Assembly: GCA_027031485.1 (NCBI GenBank)
Contig: JALVQI010000059.1
Location: forward strand, 1-44,718
Source of the DNA: Candidatus Aminicenantota bacterium
GTDB lineage: Bacteria; Acidobacteriota; Aminicenantia; JAMOAD01
Direction: 5' to 3'
Length of the DNA: 44,718 nt
Of the stretch, positions 17,557 through 25,822 are shown in pieces. The position numbers and the translations under genes are program-made. The notes under the pieces are model-generated. The model saw only the letters and a program-made list of their open reading frames with translations, ran no database searches and had not been told where the DNA came from. The first letter of the stretch is position 1. Each line of letters begins with the position of its first letter.

Positions 17557-18987
17557 TTACGCATTCGCATCTTCAACGATTTCTTCTATTTCTGAAATCT
17601 CCTTTCTTATAATAATTTTCTTTCTTTTAATAACAGGTATTTGCCAGTTTCCTTTTAAATAGAGTATAAAAATTAATGTAGCTGTAAATATGTTAGAAAA
17701 AAGCATCCCCCACCAGATACCATAGTGTCCCCATCCAAGATAAATAGATAGAAGCCAAACCAGTGGTAACCTTACAATCCATATTCTCAAAAGGGAGGTA
17801 ATCATTACAGGCATAGTATGTCCGGAACCCTGAAATGCTCCGGCAAAAATTCTAAAAATCGCAAAGAATATTACTGAAGGAGCGACAATATAAAACATCT
17901 TTGCACCTATTTCCTGAACAAGAGGATCATGGGGAATAAAGAAAATCATAATATATTTTCCATAGAATGCTATTAATAACATGGCAGGAATTAAAAACCC
18001 TATAATTATCTTTAAACCGAGTATTATGGAGGCTTTTGCCCTATTTACCTTATTCGCACCGAGTGTTTGTCCTACTATTGTTGTTATTGCTGAAGAGATT
18101 CCCAGTGCAGGTAGCATGAAGAGGTGCACCATCCTAAATCCAATTCCTGCAGCAGCCACAACCGCACTACCCAAAGTATTAATAACTCCCTGTATTATTA
18201 TAAAGCCAATGGAAGAACCTGCCATACCCAGCGAGGCGGGAAGCCCTACCTTAATAATTTTTTTATAAATTTCAATTTCCGGGTTTAAACATTTAATAGT
18301 TAATTTTATCCCTCTTACCCCGTTAAAGAGCTCGTATAAACCTATGACCGAAGCTATTGCTCTGCTTATTATCGTTGCAATTGCAGCGCCCTGAACACCA
18401 AGAGATGGGAAACCAACCCAGCCAAAAATAAAGAGAGGGTCGAGAATTAAGTTTATTCCAACAGTGATAGCTTGAACTTTAAGGGGGGAAATGGTATCCC
18501 CGTATCCATTAAGTACTCCTTGATAAATAAAAAATGGTACAGCTGTTACCAATCCCAGTAACATTGTCCTGAAATAGGTCAGTGTCGGAGCGAATGCATC
18601 TTTGGGAGTTTTCAAAACATTAAGAAGTGGTTTTGAAAAAACATATCCTAATATGCTCAAGAGAAAAACCAGAATTAAGAGAAAAACAAGTAGATGGCCG
18701 GCAACTTGCCTTGCTTTTTTACTCTCCTTGGCTCCTGTATATTGAGCTACAAGGGAAGTACCTGCCATGGACATACCCATGGCAAAGGAGATTATAAAAA
18801 AAATAAGTTGAAAGGATATAAAAGGGGCTGCTAACTGAACTCTGCCCAATTTTCCAAGCCAATATGCATCTATAAGATTGTAAAAAGTCTGAATTACAGA
18901 TGACAAAGCAAGAGGCCACCCCAGCACCAGAATTATTTTTAAAAGATTTCCCTCTAATATTTTATCAGATAGATTGTTTTGTTTCAT
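17557..18987 (-). CDS. MATE family efflux transporter
   Basis: A 476-residue protein with twelve hydrophobic helices in two related halves, as in NorM/DinF-type exporters of drugs or metabolites (ILVLGWPLALSSVIQTFYNLIDAYWLG at the first helix, given as the region 18-45; QTLGANKVNRAKA in the second half). The ATG at 18987 is chosen over a TTG one codon upstream. There is no Shine-Dalgarno: the start lies only 14 bases after the end of tRNA-Lys, in a T-rich stretch. The mRNA is either read through from the tRNA promoter at 19175 or made from an unseen one. Substrate cannot be predicted. Confidence 0.9.
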   Translation of the reverse strand: MKQNNLSDKILEGNLLKIILVLGWPLALSSVIQTFYNLIDAYWLGKLGRVQLAAPFISFQLIFFIISFAMGMSMAGTSLVAQYTGAKESKKARQVAGHLLVFLLILVFLLSILGYVFSKPLLNVLKTPKDAFAPTLTYFRTMLLGLVTAVPFFIYQGVLNGYGDTISPLKVQAITVGINLILDPLFIFGWVGFPSLGVQGAAIATIISRAIASVIGLYELFNGVRGIKLTIKCLNPEIEIYKKIIKVGLPASLGMAGSSIGFIIIQGVINTLGSAVVAAAGIGFRMVHLFMLPALGISSAITTIVGQTLGANKVNRAKASIILGLKIIIGFLIPAMLLIAFYGKYIMIFFIPHDPLVQEIGAKMFYIVAPSVIFFAIFRIFAGAFQGSGHTMPVMITSLLRIWIVRLPLVWLLSIYLGWGHYGIWWGMLFSNIFTATLIFILYLKGNWQIPVIKRKKIIIRKEISEIEEIVEDANA

Positions 18988-19001
18988 CAAAAATAAAAAA
19001 G

Positions 19002-19074
19002 TGACCCGTGCAGGGATCGAACCTGCGACCCTCTGATTAAGAGTCAGATGCTCTACCAGCTGAGCTAACGGGCC
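19002..19074 (-). tRNA. tRNA-Lys (CTT)
   Basis: A 73-base cloverleaf with acceptor GGCCCGT/ACGGGTC (one G-U), anticodon loop CTCTTAA with anticodon CTT, the T-arm GGTTCGATCC and discriminator A. No CCA is encoded. It lies directly downstream of tRNA-Arg and upstream of the MATE gene on the same strand. Confidence 0.95.
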
Positions 19075-19085
19075 ACCACTCTTTG

Positions 19086-19159
19086 CACGCCCGGCAGGAC
19101 TCGAACCTGCAGCCTGCGGATTCGAAGTCCGACGCTCTGTCCAGTTGAGCTACGGGCGC
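19086..19159 (-). tRNA. tRNA-Arg (TCG)
   Basis: A 74-base cloverleaf with acceptor GCGCCCG/CGGGCGT, anticodon loop CTTCGAA with anticodon TCG, the T-loop GGTTCGAGTCC and discriminator G. No CCA is encoded. It is the first gene behind the promoter at 19175. Confidence 0.95.
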
Positions 19160-19174
19160 ATTTAAAAGTATCCA

Positions 19175-19203
19175 ATTTTATCTTATCTGAGATTTTTTTT
19201 CAA
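19175..19203 (-). promoter_or_regulatory. Promoter of the tRNA-Arg/tRNA-Lys unit
   Basis: On the minus strand TTGAAA (19198-19203), a 17-base spacer and TAAAAT (19175-19180), with the first tRNA base about 15 bases downstream. Confidence 0.65.
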
Positions 19204-19236
19204 TAGCTTCCTGTGCCCTGAAGTTACAAATTTTGC

Positions 19237-20532
19237 TTATCGGCTTTTAAACCTTTTTAAAATATCTTTTACAGTATCTTTGTGGAGCATTATTGTGAGC
19301 ATTTTTAATTTTATATAATCGTCTCTATAGAATAAATAACCTTTGAATTTACCATGTCTTGCACTCCTTGCCGAATCTTTTATTAAAAACCAATCTCTGC
19401 CTCCAACTCTGGCATATCCAACAAGGTGAATACCGTGGTCGTCTCCGGTTGTATGATTATAGATTCTAAATTCCCTTGAATCCTGATTAATAAAATTTTG
19501 AGGAATATCAAAGGTTGGAATTACCGCTATATCCTCTTCTCCGTAATATCCCGGTTCCGATACATCTCCTCCCATAGTAAGAGAATAACCGTTTAGCACA
19601 GCCCTTTTGATAATCATATAGAAAACATTGAGAGGAACATTGTGATAATCTTTGCTGTGCCACCAATTATCTGTTACTTTAAACTCTCCCTTTGTGTAAA
19701 AAGGAATTGATTTTGTAGACATAAAACCAACATAATCATCAAGATTTAATTTTACGGCATCTTTTAGAAAACTTTTGGGAGTATAAGTTTTACCATTATA
19801 GATAAAAGATTCCGGTGGAGCGCCCAGATATTTGTTTAATATTATTTTAATATGAGCTATTACCTCTTTTTCATCCCAATAGCCTTTTTCTTTTACAAAA
19901 TTGAGGAAATCTTTCATCTCTTTAAACATCCGAGAGTGGTCATGTCTTCCGTCTTTTCTCAGGACTCCTTTGTAAACGGATTCAGGAACGATACCATACT
20001 TTTTCCAGATTCTTATTAAAGCATTGGATTCTGACCCCTGTCCAAAAGCAGAATTTCCTCTTGTCTGTACAAAGCCTCTGGCTTTTTCAACATATTCATA
20101 ATATGCGGTAAACATTTCTGATAATTTTATTTTCTTTTTATAGAGTCTGTATATTTCTGATTCCATAAAAGAGGTAGCTGAAAAATCCCAGCATGTTCCT
20201 GTTAAATACTGGGCTACAGGAGGAAAATGCCATACTTTTTTAAAAACTTTTAATGAAGAAGGTTTTTTTATTTTTGAAACATCAAATCTTATAATCTTTC
20301 TATTCTCTCTCTCCTTTTTCTTCTTTTCTTTAATTTTTTTTACTATTTCAGCGGTTTTCTCCTTTTCTTTTTTCTCCTTTTCTTTATCCTGCTCTATCAT
20401 TTCCTTGATTACCTTATCAGGTACATACTTAACATACTTAACTTTGTCCTTTTTAACTCCGGCAAAACTAATTACAGACAATAATGAAGATAAGAAGACA
20501 ATTGAAATAAAGAATGATAAATATTTTTTCAT
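19237..20532 (-). CDS. Exported papain-like (C1 clan) cysteine protease, lysine/glutamate-rich linker
   Basis: A 431-residue protein. A signal peptide (about 1-24) is followed by a strongly charged Lys/Glu segment (about 41-80, probably a helix or coiled coil) and a C1-type peptidase domain. The catalytic region is Q108 and C114 in TGTCWDFSAT. His366 lies in DDHGIHLVGYAR, and the usual triad Asn is replaced by Asp386 (WFLIKDSA). The insertions and spacing recall bleomycin-hydrolase-like C1B enzymes, which are usually cytoplasmic; this one is exported. GGAGG precedes the ATG. It stands alone behind the promoter at 20569. Confidence 0.78.
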   Translation of the reverse strand: MKKYLSFFISIVFLSSLLSVISFAGVKKDKVKYVKYVPDKVIKEMIEQDKEKEKKEKEKTAEIVKKIKEKKKKERENRKIIRFDVSKIKKPSSLKVFKKVWHFPPVAQYLTGTCWDFSATSFMESEIYRLYKKKIKLSEMFTAYYEYVEKARGFVQTRGNSAFGQGSESNALIRIWKKYGIVPESVYKGVLRKDGRHDHSRMFKEMKDFLNFVKEKGYWDEKEVIAHIKIILNKYLGAPPESFIYNGKTYTPKSFLKDAVKLNLDDYVGFMSTKSIPFYTKGEFKVTDNWWHSKDYHNVPLNVFYMIIKRAVLNGYSLTMGGDVSEPGYYGEEDIAVIPTFDIPQNFINQDSREFRIYNHTTGDDHGIHLVGYARVGGRDWFLIKDSARSARHGKFKGYLFYRDDYIKLKMLTIMLHKDTVKDILKRFKSR

Positions 20533-20568
20533 AATAACCTCCTCCGTTATTTATAATATTTATTAAAA

Positions 20569-20597
20569 ATTATATAGTAAGAGCTGAACAAAATCAA
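20569..20597 (-). promoter_or_regulatory. Promoter of the papain-like protease gene
   Basis: On the minus strand TTGATT (20592-20597), a 17-base spacer and TATAAT (20569-20574). The ATG lies 37 bases downstream behind GGAGGAGG. Confidence 0.7.
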
Positions 20598-20696
20598 TTG
20601 AGGAAGATAATCGATTGTTTTTTACGCCTCAAATAATGAGTTACGTTAGAGATCTATCAAAGTTTCTTTAATTTTATTTTTTTTGTGGATCTCTTA

Positions 20697-20726
20697 TTGA
20701 TATTTTGGAAAGGAATAAAATATGAA
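20697..20726 (+). promoter_or_regulatory. Possible promoter of the tlyA-nadK operon
   Basis: TTGATA (20697-20702), an 18-base spacer and TATGAA (20721-20726). The -10 is poor, so this is only a candidate. Confidence 0.3.
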
Positions 20727-20789
20727 AGTGTATGATGGTAGAGTTTGTCAACAAATTTGATAAGGAGGTCTTTTATGTTATTATAAAAG

Positions 20790-21575
20790 ATGGTAAAGGA
20801 GAGAATTGATCTGCTTTTGTTAAAAAAAGGTTTTGTTGAAAGTAGAAACAAAGCTCAGGCTTATATAAGAGAGGGGAGGGTCAGACTAAACAACATAGTG
20901 GTTGATAAACCGGGTACTCTTGTTAATGTAGATTCTGAAGTGATAATTGAAAAACCCTTTCCCTATGTTGGTAGAGGAGCTTTAAAATTAAAGAAAGCCT
21001 TTGAAAGTTTCAATTTGGATGTGAAAGGCAAAATAACGGCGGATATCGGTTCATCCACAGGTGGGTTTGTGGAGATTCTCTTAGAAAAAGGTGCTTCTCT
21101 TGTTTATGCTGTGGATGTTAATATAAAGCAGCTTCACTATAAACTGCAGAAAGAGGAGAGAGTGATTAAAATAGAAAAAAACGCAAGATATCTTACATTA
21201 AAGGATTTTAAATTCGGAAAACCTCAATTTTTTTCTATGGATGTATCCTTTATCTCAGTCTTAAAAATTTTTCCGGCTCTCATTAAAATAAACCCCGAAG
21301 CAACCTTTATCTCTCTCATTAAACCTCAATTTGAAGGAAAGAGAGAATTTTTAAGAAAGGGTATTGTTAAAGATAAAAAGCATATATATTCAACACTCTT
21401 TTCTGTTTATAAAAGTTTGAAAGATATGGGGATTTTTCTTAATGATGTGGAAATCTCTCCTATTAGAGGCCAGAAAGGGAATATTGAATTTTTATTTCTT
21501 TTAAATGAAAAAGGAAAAGCCTTTGATCAGCACTCTATTGAAAAGAAGATAAAGGAGGTTTCATTTGAATTATAA
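20790..21575 (+). CDS. tlyA: TlyA family RNA 2'-O-methyltransferase (hemolysin A-like)
   Basis: A 261-residue protein with an N-terminal S4 RNA-binding domain (RIDLLLLKKGF, RNKAQAYIREGRVRLNN) and an FtsJ-like methyltransferase domain (ADIGSSTGGFVEILL is the SAM loop; SLIKPQFE). The TlyA family methylates ribosomal RNA; in mycobacteria this is at 16S C1409 and 23S C1920. The start is set by homology. It has no Shine-Dalgarno of its own at the usual distance: the strong AAGGAGG at 20762-20768 serves a three-codon ORF (20775-20786) that stops just before it. The next gene overlaps it by 11 bases. Confidence 0.9.
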   Translation: MVKERIDLLLLKKGFVESRNKAQAYIREGRVRLNNIVVDKPGTLVNVDSEVIIEKPFPYVGRGALKLKKAFESFNLDVKGKITADIGSSTGGFVEILLEKGASLVYAVDVNIKQLHYKLQKEERVIKIEKNARYLTLKDFKFGKPQFFSMDVSFISVLKIFPALIKINPEATFISLIKPQFEGKREFLRKGIVKDKKHIYSTLFSVYKSLKDMGIFLNDVEISPIRGQKGNIEFLFLLNEKGKAFDQHSIEKKIKEVSFEL

Positions 21576-22401
21576 AAATTTAGGATTTATAATCAAACCT
21601 CATGCCAAAGGTTTAAAAGAGTATCTGGAAAAAATTATAGAAATATTGGAGAAAAATGATTTTAATTTGCTTTTCCCTCAGGGGGTAAAACAACTAATAC
21701 CCAATTATTCAACATTCCCTTCTGAGGAAATTTTTGAAAAAGCAGATCTTATTGTGGTTCTCGGAGGGGATGGAACCTTTTTGAGTGCGGCTACAAGAGC
21801 TGCCGAAAAGGAGATACCAATTTTAGGTATAAATATGGGTTTTCTTGGTTTTCTTACAGAATTTACAAAAGAGGAGTTTATTAATTTTATTCCACTTTTA
21901 AAGGATAATAAGGTTAGCATAGGAGAAAGGTCTCTTCTTAAAGTTAAATTTAATTCAAAAAGTTTTATTGCTTTAAATGATGTTGTCTTCAGTAAGGAAA
22001 AGATAGCGAGAATGATTTTTTTAAAAGTCCTTGTAAATGATGTTTTTTTCTCCAATATTAGATCCGATGGCCTTATTATTTCAACTCCGACAGGCTCCAC
22101 CGCATACAATTTATCGGCGGGAGGACCCATAGTAACTCCGGTAAGTAATAATTTGATAATTACTCCGATATGCCCCCATTCTCTCACATTAAAACCTGTT
22201 ATTGTCTCTTCCGGATGTAAGATAAAGGTTGAGGTGATAAAAGGAAATGATACTTTTATCACAATTGATGGCCAAAAGGGAGTAACAATAAATGAAGGGG
22301 ACATAGTTGAGGTCTTTGAGGATGAAAAAAAGCTTAAAGTGATAAGTAATCCGAAAAGAGATTATTTCAGCATTTTAAGAGAAAAGTTAAAATGGGGATA
22401 A
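21565..22401 (+). CDS. nadK: NAD(+) kinase
   Basis: A 278-residue protein of the ATP/polyphosphate NAD kinase family, which makes NADP. The GGDGT motif is at 67-71 with the catalytic Asp69, and STPTGSTAYNLSAGGPIV near 168-185 is the second signature. The start is TTG at 21565, preceded by AGGAGG and overlapping tlyA. The pairing of tlyA with nadK is common in bacteria. Confidence 0.93.
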   Translation: MNYKNLGFIIKPHAKGLKEYLEKIIEILEKNDFNLLFPQGVKQLIPNYSTFPSEEIFEKADLIVVLGGDGTFLSAATRAAEKEIPILGINMGFLGFLTEFTKEEFINFIPLLKDNKVSIGERSLLKVKFNSKSFIALNDVVFSKEKIARMIFLKVLVNDVFFSNIRSDGLIISTPTGSTAYNLSAGGPIVTPVSNNLIITPICPHSLTLKPVIVSSGCKIKVEVIKGNDTFITIDGQKGVTINEGDIVEVFEDEKKLKVISNPKRDYFSILREKLKWG

Positions 22402-23459
22402 AAGAGATAAATCAATTTTTACCTGCTTTTCATTATGGGGATGCCATTGGGTTTGAAGCTTTAAGTCTTAAAAAGTATTTTTTGTCTGTCGGAATAAAGT
22501 CTGAGATATATGCCTATCATATGGATTCAGCGGTAAGTGGCGAAGCAAAATATTTTGAAGAGTATCAGGACAAAAATGATATAAAAATTTATCATTTTGC
22601 AATTCCGTCAGGTCTGACCGATTTTTTTATTTCTTCAAAGGGGAAAAAAATCCTTATCCATCACAATATAACTCCTTATAAATTTTTTTACAGGTTTAGA
22701 AAGGATTTATTCAGGATAGGTTATTATGGAAGAAAGGAGCTCAATTATTTGAAATCATCCATAAATCTTGCGATAGGGGATTCCGAGTTTAACAGGAGAG
22801 AACTTGAAGAGATTGGATTTACAAAAACAGCTACATTTCCCCTCATGATAGATTTTTCCAAATACAAAAGAAAGCCTGTGCCCATGCTTGAAAAAATATT
22901 TAAAGACGGGAAATTGAATATTTTAACTGTCGGTAGAATTGTGGCGAACAAAAGGTATGAAGATATTGTTAAAATATTTTTTTACTTAAAAAAGTATGTT
23001 CATCAGGATTCAAGACTGATTATTGTAGGTAACACATCTGCGGATAAAAAATACTTTTATGCACTTTTGGATTATATAAACTTTTTTTTCCTGACTCCTA
23101 AAGATGTGTTCTTTACAGGCCATATTCCTTATGATGAATTATTAACATACTATCAAGTTTCGGATTTATTCATCAGTGCCAGTGAACATGAAGGTTTCTG
23201 TCTTCCTCTTGTTGAGAGTATGCTCTATAAACTTCCTGTTGTTGCATACAATAGTACAGCTATTCCCTACACTTTAGGAAAAGCCGGTGTGAAAATAAAT
23301 ACAAAGAATCCTGCTTTGGTCGGAGAGCTTCTTTATGAAATATGGAAAAACAGAGAATTAAATGCTAAAATAGTCTCCTTACAAAACGAAAGATTAAAGG
23401 AAATAAAAGAGGAAAGTTCTCCTCGGAATTTTTTAAAGTTAATAGAGGATATTTTATGA
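22392..23459 (+). CDS. GT4 family glycosyltransferase
   Basis: A 355-residue protein with the GT-B fold. The C-terminal half has TVGRIVANKRYEDIVK and the EX7E-type donor-binding site, HEGFCLPLVESML (E7 spacing), then LPVVAYNSTAIPYTLGKAG. It probably transfers a nucleotide-activated sugar to an envelope glycan. It begins inside nadK (10-base overlap), so it is translationally coupled. First of three consecutive glycosyltransferase genes. Confidence 0.85.
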   Translation: MGIKEINQFLPAFHYGDAIGFEALSLKKYFLSVGIKSEIYAYHMDSAVSGEAKYFEEYQDKNDIKIYHFAIPSGLTDFFISSKGKKILIHHNITPYKFFYRFRKDLFRIGYYGRKELNYLKSSINLAIGDSEFNRRELEEIGFTKTATFPLMIDFSKYKRKPVPMLEKIFKDGKLNILTVGRIVANKRYEDIVKIFFYLKKYVHQDSRLIIVGNTSADKKYFYALLDYINFFFLTPKDVFFTGHIPYDELLTYYQVSDLFISASEHEGFCLPLVESMLYKLPVVAYNSTAIPYTLGKAGVKINTKNPALVGELLYEIWKNRELNAKIVSLQNERLKEIKEESSPRNFLKLIEDIL

Positions 23460-24631
23460 AAAAAATAGCAATTATTACTCCGATATTTGATCCTGAGAGT
23501 GATGATAGAAAGGTTAGAAATATTGTAAATCTTGCATTAAAACTTTTTCACCTGGGTAATAGGATCACAGTTTTTACAACCACCGCAATTAGTACAAGGA
23601 CTTATAAATCGGTTTTTAAAAAGGGAGAGTTTATTTATAAAGGTATTGATATTTACAGATTTGAATCCAAAATAATAAAAGAGTTCGGTAACTTTCAGAG
23701 ATTTACAAAATGGATTTTCTCCGGGCTTCATTCAAGAAGGGATGAATCAAATTGGCATAGACAGGCTGGACCTGTTGTTCCGGACCTTTTAAGCAGAGCG
23801 GTGGAATTGGAGGAGAACTTTGATTATTTTTTTATTTACGGGGAACACTCCTTCCTGAATTTTAATATTGCCAAAAGAATAAAAAAACCTAAAATTCTAT
23901 TTATTCTGGATACAAATCCGGAAATAATGAATCTGGATATGTTCAGAGAAACTCTTGAAAATAGCACTGTTCTCGTTTTTTACTCTCAAGCTCAAAAAGA
24001 GCTTTATTTTAGAATTTTTAACTCAATTAAGGATAAAAAATCGTATATTATTTATCCTGTTACCGAAGAAAGGGTCAGAAGCGATGATACAACCAAATTT
24101 AAACTCAAACACAGGATAGATAATCCGTATCTGTTTTATTATGGCCCCTTAAACGAGGCATCAGGTGTAGGCAGGCTTTTGAAATACTATTTATACTATA
24201 AAAAATTGAATTTTGCTTCTCTTGATCTTCTTTTAATGGGCAGCAGAGAGATGCCTATGATAGATGATAATTCCATAAAGGTTCTTGAAATTTATGATGA
24301 TAAGGCTGTTTTTACTGCTCTAAAAGGGGCATTATTCAGTATTCATCCGTCTCTTAGGGATATTTTATCCTATGATATGATGCTATCTTTGAAAGCGGGC
24401 AAGACATTCATTGCCGATACAAGAAACCAGAATTATAATGATTTTATAGAGAGAACAAAGGCAGGTATAGGTTACTCAAGCTATTTTGAGTTTCAGGAGA
24501 GTGTGAATTACCTTTTAAACAATAGAGCAATAAGATTAAAGTTAAACAGAAGAGCATACAATCTTTATAGAACCAGATTTAAGGAAGAGAATATTTTGGG
24601 AGATTTCCTCAAGTTTTTGGAGAATCTTTAA
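23456..24631 (+). CDS. GT4-like glycosyltransferase with a degenerate donor site
   Basis: A 391-residue GT-B-like protein (IAIITPIFDPESDDRKVRNI at the start; YFGPL-like YYGPLNEASGVGRL mid-protein). The C-terminal donor-site motif, usually E.F...E, is replaced by RDILSYDMMLSLKAG, with Asp in both positions. It is thus likely to be altered in activity or specificity. The start ATG overlaps the stop of the previous gene (ATGA). Confidence 0.7.
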   Translation: MKKIAIITPIFDPESDDRKVRNIVNLALKLFHLGNRITVFTTTAISTRTYKSVFKKGEFIYKGIDIYRFESKIIKEFGNFQRFTKWIFSGLHSRRDESNWHRQAGPVVPDLLSRAVELEENFDYFFIYGEHSFLNFNIAKRIKKPKILFILDTNPEIMNLDMFRETLENSTVLVFYSQAQKELYFRIFNSIKDKKSYIIYPVTEERVRSDDTTKFKLKHRIDNPYLFYYGPLNEASGVGRLLKYYLYYKKLNFASLDLLLMGSREMPMIDDNSIKVLEIYDDKAVFTALKGALFSIHPSLRDILSYDMMLSLKAGKTFIADTRNQNYNDFIERTKAGIGYSSYFEFQESVNYLLNNRAIRLKLNRRAYNLYRTRFKEENILGDFLKFLENL

Positions 24632-24632
24632 T

Positions 24633-25805
24633 ATGAAGTTAGGTTTTGTTGTTCAAAGATATGGAGAGGATATTATTGGTGGAGCGGAGTATCATTGTAG
24701 ATTAATAGTAAAAAAATTAAAACCATATTTTAATATAGAGGTTTTCACCTCAAAAGCCAATGATTATATTACATGGAAAGATTATTATAAGGAAAAGGTC
24801 ACATATATAGATGGAGTAAAAGTTAATAGATTTTCTGTAAAAAAGAAGAGAAATCCGGAGAAATTCGGAAGGATTCAGGAAAAGGTATTCAACAGAGAGC
24901 ATACAGAGAAGGATGAATTAAAGTGGCTTGATGAGGAAGGACCAAACCTGCCATCTCTTATTAAATCTCTGGAAAAGAGAGAGGAAGAGTTTGATTTTTT
25001 TATCTTTTTTTCTTTTAGATACTATCACTCATTTTTCGGAATTAAAAGATTTGCAAAAAAGGCCATACTTGTTCCCACCGCAGAACCTGATCCCACCCTT
25101 CAGCTTAAAATTTTCAGACCTATTTTCCATCTGCCTCGTGGAATTGCATACAATTCGTGGGAGGAGAAAAGAATAATTAATCTTTTTTCCGGAAACTATG
25201 AAACATACGGAGAGGTAGTTGGGGTTGGTTCTGAGATTCCTTACAAATACTCTGCTTCTGATTTCAGAAAAAAATACGGAATAAAGGAAAAATTTGTATT
25301 GTATATAGGGAGAATTGATAAGAATAAGGGAGTAGACCATCTTTTTGATTTCTTTCTCAAATATAAAAGGGAAAATGAGGGAGAATTAAAACTTGTGCTT
25401 ATCGGAAAGGAAGTTTATCCGATTCCTGAAGATAAGGATATTATTTATGTAGGGGCTGTCTCTGATGAGGATAAATACAATGCTCTTGCAGCTTCTGAAA
25501 TTCTTATTATGCCATCTTTTTATGAATCACTTTCAATGGTTACCATAGAGAGCTGGGCTCTGAAAAAACCTGTTATTGTTAATGGAGGATGTCCTGTTTT
25601 AAAGGATCAGGTGATAAGATCAAAGGGAGGGCTTTATTATGAGAATTATTTTGAATTTAAGGAGGCTCTTGATTTTATACTGAAAAATGAAGAAATATAT
25701 AAGAGAATGGGAGAGAATGGAAGAAAGTTTTATGAAGAGAATTACACCTGGGATAAGATTACCGGAAAATATTTTAAAATAATAGAAAATGCAAAAAAAG
25801 GATAG
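24633..25805 (+). CDS. GT4 family glycosyltransferase
   Basis: A 390-residue protein with the GT-B fold. The N-terminal GGAEYH is the acceptor-side glycine motif, and the C-terminal half has LYIGRIDKNKGVDHL, the donor-site FYESLSMVTIESWALKKPVI (EX7E), and VNGGCPVL. Its likely job is adding a sugar in the same glycan pathway as its two neighbours. The start lies one base after the stop of the previous gene. Confidence 0.85.
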   Translation: MKLGFVVQRYGEDIIGGAEYHCRLIVKKLKPYFNIEVFTSKANDYITWKDYYKEKVTYIDGVKVNRFSVKKKRNPEKFGRIQEKVFNREHTEKDELKWLDEEGPNLPSLIKSLEKREEEFDFFIFFSFRYYHSFFGIKRFAKKAILVPTAEPDPTLQLKIFRPIFHLPRGIAYNSWEEKRIINLFSGNYETYGEVVGVGSEIPYKYSASDFRKKYGIKEKFVLYIGRIDKNKGVDHLFDFFLKYKRENEGELKLVLIGKEVYPIPEDKDIIYVGAVSDEDKYNALAASEILIMPSFYESLSMVTIESWALKKPVIVNGGCPVLKDQVIRSKGGLYYENYFEFKEALDFILKNEEIYKRMGENGRKFYEENYTWDKITGKYFKIIENAKKG

Positions 25806-25822
25806 TTAATAGGAGGGGCATT

